A stretch of 64,000 nucleotides of DNA, from assembly GCA_030272585.1 (NCBI GenBank), contig BSYQ01000001.1, forward strand, positions 868,001-932,000, read 5' to 3'. The DNA comes from Bryopsis sp. KO-2023. Lineage: Eukaryota; Chlorophyta; Ulvophyceae; Bryopsidales; Bryopsidaceae. Below are positions 23,554-34,000 of this stretch, one piece after another. A program made the position numbers and the translations under genes. Each line of letters starts with the position of its first letter. The first letter of the stretch is position 1. Below the pieces are notes generated by a model. It made no database searches. It saw nothing but the letters and a program-made list of their open reading frames with translations, and was not told the DNA's origin.

Positions 23554-26500
23554 ATGGAACAGGTAGGCCAGCATGGCCTGTGGGCGATCATATTATTTTT
23601 TTTCTCGAATGCTGTTTCTGTTGGCGTGACGTTTTTTGTTTTCGTCGGAAAAGGGTGGCATCAATCCCCAACTGCTCCAGGAGGGCGCATCTGAAGAAAA
23701 GGGAGATACAGCCCGATTGGTGGGTGGAAACGAAAGTCATGGATCCCAGGGATCCTTGAAAGTGAAAGTTGGTTGTTGGTTGTTGTTGGTTGTTGCCCAA
23801 ACATGATCGGATAACTGTTGATTGAAGTTTCATTTTCTGTTTCAAAATGGGCTAAGTCGTCCTTCCACCCCACCCGCTAGTATTCTTTTTTTATATATGG
23901 TCAGGGTGGAAAAGAAAATCTGTGAGTAAAGTCTTGGGTAATTACATGTTCTTTGAAAGGACATATTTTGACTTGGAATTGGTTTTCCGTCACCCCTCAA
24001 AATGGCTAATATTAGTTCCACCCAAATGGATTTTTGGCCAAATATTTTTGGCGAGTTTTGCCTCGATTGACAAAACAAAAATACAGCTAAAACAATTTGG
24101 CGAAAAATAGTTTGGTGGAAAATGAATAAATAATTATTGAAATTTTAGATTGTGTAACTGCTTGGATAGTTTTTATTTTTTTATTCATTTTTATTTTTCT
24201 CGTTGTTTCAGGCATCCTTCATTGGAGCATATGCAATCTCTGATATGGTGAAAACTACTCTGGGGCCCAAAGGAATGGTATGTATAGAAAAGAAAAGAGG
24301 AAAGAAACACTCATGATTTGAAAAATAATCAAGTTTGATATCGAAATTTGAATTTTGTTATTTACAAAAGAAATAACCAATTTTGCTTACTGTACAATAT
24401 CAAATGACAGGAATAGTTTGTTCATGGATTGCCATATTACATTGCACTTGTGGAAATTCCCTGTTGTTGAGATGGGAGGAAAAGAAACAACACCAGGCTT
24501 GCCATCTGCCAAATTAATGCAAGTATATTACATTTTTTGAAAACGTTAATACATTTGGACAACAAGAGGTGCTTGACGCTTTTGCCGATATGTATTGCAG
24601 GATAAAATCTTGCAAAGTATGGGCAGGGGCAACCAAGTGACTGTGACAAACGATGGGGCCACGATTTTGAAGTCGGTTTATGTGGATAATCCTGCAGCCA
24701 AGGTTCTCATAGGTATGTAAACATTTTGCTCCAACTCCGAGCTGCACATCTCTCCAAACATAAAACTCACATTTCTCTGAGAATCAAAGCATCGACTTCA
24801 TGGTGGATGGATAAAAATATGTGCGCAACTCATGCAAGTCGACAAATTCATGTCTCAAAAGTGATAGAAACAGGGGGATTGATAGTAATACCTGAGGAGG
24901 TGAAACAAAAAAAGTTAATTTTAAAGAAACAGACATGAAAAATCAACAAGTGAATAGGAGCTTGTTTTTGACATTTTTAGTACATTACTTATAATTTTGT
25001 TGCTGTGTGGTTCGGTGCTCAGATATATCCAAGGTTCAGGACGACGAGGTCGGGGATGGAACCACATCGGTGGTGGTGCTGGCTGGGGAATTGCTGAAAG
25101 AAGCTGAGCAACTTGTGAATCAAAAAGTGCATCCCATGACCATCATTGCAGGATTCAGAGAGGCTGCCACTAGAGCTCAGGAAACCTTAGAAGCATCTGC
25201 ATTCGATAACTCAGCTGACCAAGGTATGTGGTTACATTGGGTTTTCTTTGCTGAAAAATACAACATCCGGATGCATTTGCTGCATGTCTTTTTGATGTCT
25301 TTTTGTCTTTTTTTGGGTATTGAAAGAGAATTAGTATGCAGAAAAGGAATTATATTTCCTTCCACTCATGCCGGATTGTCTGACTGTGTCGATGTGCGAT
25401 TCTGTTCTTGAAGAGGCTTTCAGGTTGGATTTGCTGAACATTGCACGGACCACTCTTTCATCGAAAATTCTTCAACAAGACAAAGACTACTTTGCCAACA
25501 TGGCGGTGGATGCAATCATGAGGCTGAAAGGATCGCCTAATCTCGAATCAATTCATATCCTCAAGAAAACTGGGGGTACTCTGACGGTACGTTCACTCAA
25601 AAATAGAAAAAAAATACAGTTATACATAGCCAGTGAATGTACTTTCTTTTCCAGCTTAAAAAAAGAATGAGTGAATGTTGCACTCTTTGCAAGTGGGTGT
25701 GTTTGCAATTTATTTCGAATCGACATTTCGGTGGTGGTGTTTTTGTTGCTTCAGGACTCTTTCCTTGACGAAGGGTTCATCCTTGACAAGAAAATTGGTG
25801 TGGGCCAGCCCCTCCGAATCGAAAACGCTAAGATCTTGGTGGCGAACACAGCCATGGACACTGACAAAATCAAAATTTACGGCGCCAGAGTGCGAGTGAA
25901 CTCTATGGCAAAAGTGGGGGAAATCGAGAAGGCCGAGCGAGAAAAAATGAGGGCCAAATGCCAAAAGATCATCGACCACGGAATCAACTGCTTTATCAAC
26001 AGGCAATTGATCTACAATTTCCCAGAGGAGATTTTTGCGGATGCAGGAGTGATGGCCATCGAGCATGCCGACTTTGACGGTCAGTCTCGTCAAAACTTGA
26101 TCCATATTTAGGCCCAATAAGGAAGTGCCCCTTCCGCTCATACTTGAGATCCTAAAGACTGTTAACACTGTGGCGACAGTCATACAGACATTGTTTGATT
26201 ATCCACTGGGATATATTACGCCATTAGCTTGGTCCCCTTGCTTGAATGTTTCAATAAAATGCATCCGTGCCACATCTGTTTCATCCCCAGACCCTTATTT
26301 TCGCTACTTCTGATTTGCCCCGTTTGGAAGAGCAAAACCCTGATTTTGTTCATGAACTCAGTTGGGTATTTGTTGAGCTGTTGTGGAAATTGTGTCGTTT
26401 AAATAGGAATCGAGCGCTTAGCGTTGGTAACGGGTGGCGAACTGGCTTCGACATTCGATGACCCAGAATCACTAAAGCTTGGGCATTGCAAGCTGATCGA

Positions 26501-27308
26501 AGAGACGATGATCGGGGAGGACAAGGTTATCCGATTTGCAGGTACAAATCTTGGTCGGATATTTCTGGAATCGGGTTTTTTGTGCAGCACCCAACATATA
26601 TGCTCGTGACTGACTGTTTGAGTTGTTGGTTGGGGTAGGTGTCGCTATGGGTGAGGCCTGTACAATTGTATTGAGAGGAGCCAGCACTCACTTGTTGGAA
26701 GAGGCTGATCGATCAATGCATGATGCCCTTTGCGTCCTCCAGCAGGTAAAGGATTAGTCACAGCACGATGTGTTTCGCTGGTGCTATCTTTGGGTCAGCC
26801 CCGGTACTTTGATCGGCTTTAGTGGTGGGAATGTATTAAACAAATGTCTCTTTTCCTTTGACACACATGGAATCAATGTGATTATAATGGGTAATGTGCG
26901 GATGCACAGACGGTCCAGGACAAACGAGCAGTGTACGGTGGTGGATGGCCTGAGATGCGAATGGCAAAAGCTGTCGAATCCTTAGCAGCCGCCACCCCCG
27001 GCAAAAAATCTCTAGCCATGGAGAGCTTTGCCCGAGCCCTGAGAGCTGTCCCATCGATCATCGCAGACAACGCTGGCTTGGATGCTTCTCATATCGTGGC
27101 CAGTCTGCGGGCATCCCATGTGGATGATACTGTCAGGACTGGGGTCGATGTGATTGCAGGGAAAATGGGGGATATGAAAGCTTTGGGTGTGTATGAGTCT
27201 TTCCGGGTCAAGAATCAGGTGCTGATTTCAGCCACAGAGGCAGCAGAAATGATTCTCAGAGTAGATGAAATCGTGAAGTGTGCCCCACGGCAAAGGAGTG
27301 AGAACTAA
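23554..27308 (+). CDS. CCT2: Chaperonin CCT/TRiC subunit beta
   Basis: Ten exons close in phase: 23554-23562, 23654-23719, 24212-24277, 24601-24712, 25023-25223, 25414-25586, 25755-26079, 26407-26541, 26639-26745 and 26910-27308, giving 530 residues against about 535 for human CCT2. The first exon codes only MEQ. Group II chaperonin signatures are present: [46 protein letters not shown], and [13 protein letters not shown] near the C-terminal equatorial domain. [17 protein letters not shown] and [12 protein letters not shown] are typical of the beta subunit. The protein is one of eight paralogous subunits of the cytosolic ring that folds actin, tubulin and many WD40 proteins using ATP. The conserved Asp of GDGTTS, needed for hydrolysis, is intact. 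Expression is usually high and constitutive. Confidence 0.97.
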
Positions 27309-27983
27309 GAGAGGAAAAAGAAAATGGACGAGGGAATATTAAGCAGGAGGATTAGGACATAGACATCGATTGTTGGGGAAAGAAATACCGGTGGTATGAT
27401 TTAAGCAGTTCACTCAGACTCGTCATTGGTGGCAGTGGAAGGAGTTAAGTGGAAGATATTGACACTGTCTCTGTTTCAGCCCCTTTGCTTCGAAGCAAAG
27501 GTGGGCACAGGTTTTCCAAACAATGAATGCTTCCTGTCTTCTTCCACAATGAAATTGGTCAGACATCCAAGGAGCCAATAAACACCTTACAAGAAAACTA
27601 GCAGGCTGGTGCTTTACAGACCACTTCCACTTCTCATCTTTACTACTTTTGTCCAAAACAAGTTTTCAGACAAATCAGTGGCCTCCATTTTATCCAAATG
27701 CTGGGAGCAGCAAAAAAAATGAAATAGAAAGATGCCCAAACGGGACCATCAAGTGGAGTTTTCGACTTCGTTCGACATTCAGTCGTTTTTCCGCAGAATT
27801 CAGTTATAGCCTTCTGGGGAACTGTTCTCGTCAGACTCGGTGACATTCAATGGATTTTCAGGTTTTGTGTTGGGACATGGTTGCTGTCGCAATCGTTGTT
27901 CGTAGGGGCACATTCGTCTTCTGCAAGCAAAACCAGCGGTGTGGAGACTGGTACTGCTCGAAGCATCGATTGCCTTAACCAGG
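27309..27983. other. Intergenic: CCT2 3' flank and MLH1 5' flank
   Basis: No gene is seen. Minus-strand frames of 60-78 codons lack motifs. The MLH1 promoter should lie in the right part. Confidence 0.6.
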
Positions 27984-30155
27984 ATGGCCACACAAGGGAC
28001 CGAAATTGGACTGTCTCAACCACCCCAAATTCACGCCCTCGATGAGAAAGTGATCAACCGAATTGCCGCTGGTGAGGTGATCCAAAAGCCGTCATCCGCA
28101 GTAAAAGAATTGCTGGAAAACAGCCTGGACGCCGGGTCGACTCAAATCACTTTGGTGGTGAGGGATGGAGGGCTGAAATTTCTCCAGATCACAGACAATG
28201 GCCATGGGGTTCGAGCTGCTGACTTGCCATTGCTGTGCCAAAGGCACACCACATCCAAGCTTCAGGCATTTGAGGATTTGGAAACGGTCGAAACGTTGGG
28301 GTTTCGAGGGGAGGCGTTGTGCAGCATAAGCTTTGTTTCACACATGACAGTCACTACGATGACCAGGGGGGCCAATGTTGGTCTGAGAGCTTCCTACAGG
28401 GATGGCGAAATGGTCGAATCGGAACCCAAATGGTGTGCTGCAACTCCTGGGACGACCATCACAGTGGAGGACCTGTTCTACAACTCGATCACCCGCAAAA
28501 AAAGCTTCAAAAATGTGTCGGAAGAGCATGCCAGGATCTTGGATGTGGTGGGTCGATATGCAGTGTTCAGACATGAAGTGGCGTTTTCTGTTAAAAGACA
28601 AGGTGAAGCGAGGGTGGACTTGGGAGCGCCAGGGCAGGCATCCCAATCAGATAGAATTGGCACAGTTTTCGGAACCACGGTTTCGAAGGGGCTGCTGTCG
28701 ATGGCTATGAATAAGGGATCCATGGAGGAGAATCAGATCGATTCTGGCTTGGCGTTCGAGCTGAAGGGGTACATTTCTGGTGTGGATTACTCTGGCAAGA
28801 AGACGATCTTGGTCTTGTTCATCAATGGGCGATTGGTGGAATCGTCACAGTTCAAACGGGCTGTGGAGGCTGTGTATACTTCGGTGCTGCCGAGAGCTAC
28901 GAAGCCATTCGTGTACGTACAAATGAAAATGCCGACGAGACATGTGGATGTGAATGTGCATCCCACGAAGAGACAGGTTGAATTTCTGTACCAGGATGAA
29001 ATCATCGGTGCCATTACTGAACAGATCCAGGAGATTCTGGTGGGGTCAAACCATTCTCGGACTTTTGCCACACAACGACTGAGTGGAGGCTTCGTTTCGG
29101 ATAGTCAAACCAAACTTGGGGACGGCAGCGTTACGGAGAAGGGCAAGGGTAGTCAACGGGAAAAGGCTGGTGGGGATCATAAATTGATCAGAACAGACCA
29201 TAGGTTGATGACTATGGATGCATTCGTTCAGCACCATCCCAATCGAACAGCTGCTGTGGAATCGGCAAAAATGTTGGGGGCGATTTCCAGGAGGCAATCC
29301 ACAGTGCGGTCGCTCTCCTTGCCTGAGGAAACGAGGGGGCCGCCATCAGAGGGTCGAGCAAAACGCAAGAAATGCGAGCCGTCCTCGGTGGAAGATGTGG
29401 TGGAGGATCTGATGGATGGTATTGATGAGGGGGTGCATGGTGGGGTGCTGCAAATTCTTAACGAACACACTTTTGTGGGAATGGCCGACGAGACGTTGGC
29501 ATTCATCCAGCATAAGACTGGCCTGTACTTTGCCGATGTGACGGTGCTGTCGAGGGACATGTTCTATCAGCAACTCATCAGGCGATTCAGGAACCTTGAA
29601 TCTGTTGCCATAGATCCTCCTCCATCCATACAAGCGCTTGCAGTCCTAGCATTGGATGTGCTGGAAGCCAAGGGTGAATTGAACGACTCCAACGGCAGCA
29701 AGAATGAGATTGCTGAAACCATAGCAGAGATTTTGGTGCAAAATCGTGACAAACTCAGGGAATGGTTTTCATTCGTGGTTACGGAAAATGGATGTATTGC
29801 CGGTATACCCGGAGTGTTGGATCGATACAGTCCCGACATGAACAGATTGCCTGAGTTTTTGGTAAGGCTCGGTCGAGATGTAGAATGGAGGGATGAACTG
29901 ATAGCTGTGGATTTGGTTGCCAAGCTGGTGGCTGATTTCTACTCGATCAAGGCACCGATTGGGAAAAAGCAAAAAGAGGGCGAAAAAGAGGGAAAAGGGG
30001 TCGGAGTTTTGTGCAGCAACGACTGGATGATTCAACACATTGTGTTTCAAGCGATGAGGTCTTTGGTGAATCCGCCCAGATGTCGAGCAACAGATGGAAG
30101 TCTGGTGCAAGTGGCAACGTTAGAGAATCTGTACAAGGTGTTTGAACGGTGCTAG
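27984..30155 (+). CDS. MLH1: DNA mismatch repair protein MLH1
   Basis: A single uninterrupted 724-codon frame (723 residues; plant and animal MLH1 have roughly 740-756). The start at 27984 is chosen because upstream codons to 27939 contain no ATG. The N-terminal GHKL ATPase is intact: ELLENSLDAG (Mg2+/ATP Asn), QITDNGHGV, the TTSK loop and ETLGFRGEALCSIS. The transducer domain follows with NVHPTKRQVEFL. A variable, charged linker (roughly residues 340-480) precedes the C-terminal dimerisation domain. The protein ends in KVFERC, the conserved MLH1 C-terminus that in MLH1-PMS complexes completes the PMS endonuclease site. It acts in the nucleus with PMS1/PMS2 and MLH3 partners, downstream of MutS homologs, in mismatch repair and meiotic crossover formation. 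Unusually for this window, it has no introns. Confidence 0.97.
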   Translation: MATQGTEIGLSQPPQIHALDEKVINRIAAGEVIQKPSSAVKELLENSLDAGSTQITLVVRDGGLKFLQITDNGHGVRAADLPLLCQRHTTSKLQAFEDLETVETLGFRGEALCSISFVSHMTVTTMTRGANVGLRASYRDGEMVESEPKWCAATPGTTITVEDLFYNSITRKKSFKNVSEEHARILDVVGRYAVFRHEVAFSVKRQGEARVDLGAPGQASQSDRIGTVFGTTVSKGLLSMAMNKGSMEENQIDSGLAFELKGYISGVDYSGKKTILVLFINGRLVESSQFKRAVEAVYTSVLPRATKPFVYVQMKMPTRHVDVNVHPTKRQVEFLYQDEIIGAITEQIQEILVGSNHSRTFATQRLSGGFVSDSQTKLGDGSVTEKGKGSQREKAGGDHKLIRTDHRLMTMDAFVQHHPNRTAAVESAKMLGAISRRQSTVRSLSLPEETRGPPSEGRAKRKKCEPSSVEDVVEDLMDGIDEGVHGGVLQILNEHTFVGMADETLAFIQHKTGLYFADVTVLSRDMFYQQLIRRFRNLESVAIDPPPSIQALAVLALDVLEAKGELNDSNGSKNEIAETIAEILVQNRDKLREWFSFVVTENGCIAGIPGVLDRYSPDMNRLPEFLVRLGRDVEWRDELIAVDLVAKLVADFYSIKAPIGKKQKEGEKEGKGVGVLCSNDWMIQHIVFQAMRSLVNPPRCRATDGSLVQVATLENLYKVFERC

Positions 30156-30264
30156 ATGGTTTCGGGGACTAGATGTACAAATATATATAGGCAGCATGTC
30201 AAGAAAATAACATTGAATTCGTGGACTGTGGTGGAATCTTTCAACAGGAGTCGAGGACTTGCAA

Positions 30265-30624
30265 CCAGTGTATATTTTTGTGGCCCATTGTGGCCCTTTT
30301 GGCCCATTTTGGCCCCCCAAATAATCAGAATGGCAAATTTTGGGGCCACAAAAGGGCCAAAACGTTTTAATAGAAGATGAATTTGGGGCCACAAAAGGGC
30401 CACATTCCCCCGAAGTTTGTAAGGCCTGGGCCACATCCAAGAAATCAATCGAGTTTCCACAAAAATTAAAATCAACATTAAGTAAATGCTATATAAACAC
30501 CAAGCCTTGTAATTTGTGTTTTTGAAGTTGGGGCCACATTCTATTTTTTTCCGGACAAATTAGGGCCACAAAAGGGCCACAACTGGATGAAACGGCCAAA
30601 TTTAGGGCCACTTTGCGACCAGTA
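30265..30624 (+). repeat. MITE-like dispersed repeat, copy A
   Basis: About 360 bases built around the motif ggggccacaaaagggcca and its complement, starting 110 bases after the MLH1 stop. The ends carry gtggcccattgtggccctt on the left and agggccacaaaagggccac on the right, so the element is partly an inverted repeat. A second copy lies at 58141-58466 in the opposite orientation. It has no coding capacity of its own. It could be a non-autonomous DNA transposon; target-site duplications are not convincing. Confidence 0.8.
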
Positions 30625-31039
30625 CTTGTTTCATTTCCTGGGAATCATAAACACCCAGACAATCAACAATGATTGATAGCAATCTTGTAGCAAAACTCAC
30701 CCCCCAAAAAGGCCTTGCAGTGGTCAGAGAGCAGACAGTCTGTGCAACAGGCCACTCCCTATATTCTATGAACCAACCCCCCTGCAAAAGTTGGACCTTC
30801 GATTGCCATGTTGCTCGCGAAAAAAGAGAATAATTCGCAGAGCCAAACAGACTTTTGCTCACATCTGGCAAGCGCCTCGAGCAGAACTTTCCAAAAAAAT
30901 GAATTTAAATTTGAGGACAATTGATCCGCTTGATAGATCGTCGATCGTTTTTGGGCAAGGATACTCTGGCTGGTTCAACCAGGTCGCAAACCTTCCTGCA
31001 CGTGAAACGAAGTCACGCAAGCGAGAAAGAGCAAGCAAG

Positions 31040-34000
31040 ATGAGTACGAGCGATATCGACGAGGATACTCTCGCGCTCATGGACCAGCTGGTGGAAATTG
31101 AGTCGAGGAAGTTTTCGGAACGCACTCGAGTACGGTTTGTTCCCTGCTCCTGTGATTCTGACAGGCGTTGAGAAGAAAGTTACACTGCGAGTTGTGCGGT
31201 GCGAATAGATTTTTCGGGGTTTGTATTTTCCTCGCTGTTTTTCTGTTGGAATTCCATGCTCGTGGGGAGGGTTTCGTTAGACGAAACGAAGGAGGGGACC
31301 AGGGAAAGCAGCTCCGTCTCGATATTCTTTGAGAAACGGTGGCGACTACCTCTTTCGCGATCGATACACCCCCACTGGCTTGTCGCTGACTCACCTTTGG
31401 AAATTCTGCTGGAGGGAATTTCTGTCTCGCCATCAGCCCCACAATTTCAACAGCACATTCCATGTCTTATTAATTCAACTAGTAATAGAATTTTTTCGGT
31501 TCGATGGAAGATATCCTGTGCGATGTTGAGGGACGGGATGTGTTTCATAGATCGGGGACATGCCTGCCATGCAAAATGCTTTTTGCTCCCAAGAAGTCTG
31601 TGCAACAACGTTTCCGCAAGCAAGGCAACAAGCCCAGCAACAGACGATGTTCCAGGCAGGGCCATCCAATCCTGGGGGCAATCCCCCCCTCCAATTTCCT
31701 GGTCAACACGGGGTGGTTGGAAACGAGGTTTTTGCGAGTGGGGCCTTCAATCCTTCACATCCTCCAAGTGCAGGTAACACTAACATCAAAGAAAGGAAGT
31801 GCTGCTCTGTTTCTCCTGGCCGTTTCACCGTTTGAGCCCCCATCCCCCCCCCCTTAAAAAAAAGAATCGACCAAAAAAAAATGATCGATTGAACTTTCGA
31901 TTAGAAATTGCATCCTCCACAAAGCATTGACTGTTTTTTATGCCCGGGCCGTTTCATGTAGGAGAGGTGCAAAACTGGCAGGTTTCATATGCTGTGAAAA
32001 CACATCAATCCATCCGTACCTGCACAGAATTGGGACACTTTTCTCTCCACTTTCCTGGGCTTTTTTTCTAGTTGTGTTTGTGCCTGTACAAGGTGAACCG
32101 AGTGCTAGACCCTTGATAGATGGTTTCACGGTGATGAACGGAAGGATGCAGGAAAACAGGCCAACAGACCAACAGACTGGAATGGGACATGCGCAAAATC
32201 CACCGCAAATGGAGGTCGGTTTCTTCAGATATTTTTTGGTCCACAGCCAGTTCATATAAAATTTAGATTCAATGCACGAATCCCACCCAATGGAGTGCAG
32301 GTGATGGGTAAAATCAAGTGACATGAGCATTTGCTCAAAATTGGAGCCAGAAGTGTCTAGGAGAATTTTTCACACTTTTTTTTGAGTGGGATCCCTCTTT
32401 TTTTTCTCACTCTTTTTTTTTTTTTTTTAAACTCTCGCCCCCCCCTCTCCCTTTTTTTTCAAAGTCTTTTAACTTTTATTGTCATTGTGCTGGGACCACA
32501 GATGCCTGTGCACAACTCTCAACCAATTCCTGTTGAGATAGCAAACAGCACAAAGAAAATCAGGGATTATGAACTGCAGCTAGCCTTTGCAGATGAAGAG
32601 GTGATTTTTCCAACGAAAAAAAAAGAAACAACACTGGAACGAAATGATTTTTCCCTTCAGCTTTTTTTTTTCCCCACGAAAACTCAAATCGTTGAAAACA
32701 TGGTGCATGGATTTGTGATGAAGGTGCACTTTATAATGGTTACTTTTGTATGTCCATATTTACAACTGCCTTTATTCTTTTTAGAGCGGTGGGCTCTGAT
32801 ATTTTAAATGGCTTCTTTCCCCTAAGCTAGCTTGCTTCATCATAAGCTAAGGGCACACAAAATTAGTTTTTTCAGTGTTTTTGATTCAACTGTGTTGTGA
32901 AACTGTTCGGAAGTAGTGTGAATGAAAAACTTTTTTCCATTACTCATGTTTTTTTTGTTTTTTTTTATTTTTGGGGGCGGGCTTGAAAAAAAATATATAT
33001 GATTGAAAAAAGATCAGGGAAATGGAGGAAAAGAAACGAAGATGTAAGAGAACAAAAGTGGAGAAAGCGGAGGTGGGAGTTCGAAGTCAAAATGTGGTGA
33101 GTGTTTGAAAATTCCATTCCAGAGAGGTTACATTTTTTTTGTGCGTTTTGGACTCTAATTGCTTTTTTTTTCTATCACAACTGGGGTTGGAGAAATATCC
33201 ATGTTTAATTATTGCAAAAAAATAAGCAAACACAATAGTGATAAAAAAAAATTTACATGTGTTTGTACAAGAATTGTTTTGTGTGATAGCTTACTCCGAG
33301 AAAATAGAGGTGAGGTTCCTTTCCTTGTTTTTTTATCTTTACGGCACATTTCAATTTTTTATTTTTAGAATACAGATTTTTTTAGGGTGGGGTGGGGGCA
33401 TCTAAAATCGAAGAGTGGCGAAGTGACTGTGAAAAGCTCACTCGGGAGTGTTGATTTTTTTTTTGTTGAATGCAAATAGGGTGGGGTAGACTTTGCTGAA
33501 TCCCAGCAGCCAGGTCCTATTGTCTCGGAAAGGTAATTTGATTTTTTGACAGAAACTATGTGTTATTGTTTTTTTCTGATCAGGTTTTCAAACAAGCGCT
33601 TAGCTTCATTTTTTTTCTGCATATTTTGAGTTCAACTTTTTTTTTGTGCAGATCTCCCAAAAGGCAGAAAAAGGATGAAGCTGTGGCAGGTGGGCAATGG
33701 TATGCGTGGTATGCACATAAGTTGATTTTTTTTCCCTTTTTCTGTTTTCGTTTTATTCATTTTTTTATTTATTTGGGGGAGGGGATGGAAAATATAAAAA
33801 AAATCAAAATACGTGTACATAAGACTGTTGTTATCTATTTTTACATAAATAATCCAGACTCTATCTTTATTTCTTTTCTGATGAATTCAGCATCAAAGAT
33901 TCAAGTTGATTCTTTTTAAATTGCACACTGACTGACTGGAGAAATAATCATGGAAATTAGACTAATGCGTCTTTTTTTGCTTTCCCCTTTCAGGTCCATC

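Noticed and set aside
27939-27983. Upstream extension of MLH1
   Set aside because: The frame is open to 27939 but begins with GTG; the first ATG in frame is 27984, which gives a normal N-terminus.
32266-32299. Possible small exon in the ATRIP-like gene (reading ATTCAATGCACG...)
   Set aside because: Including it breaks the phase of the next exon; the flanking exons join in phase without it.
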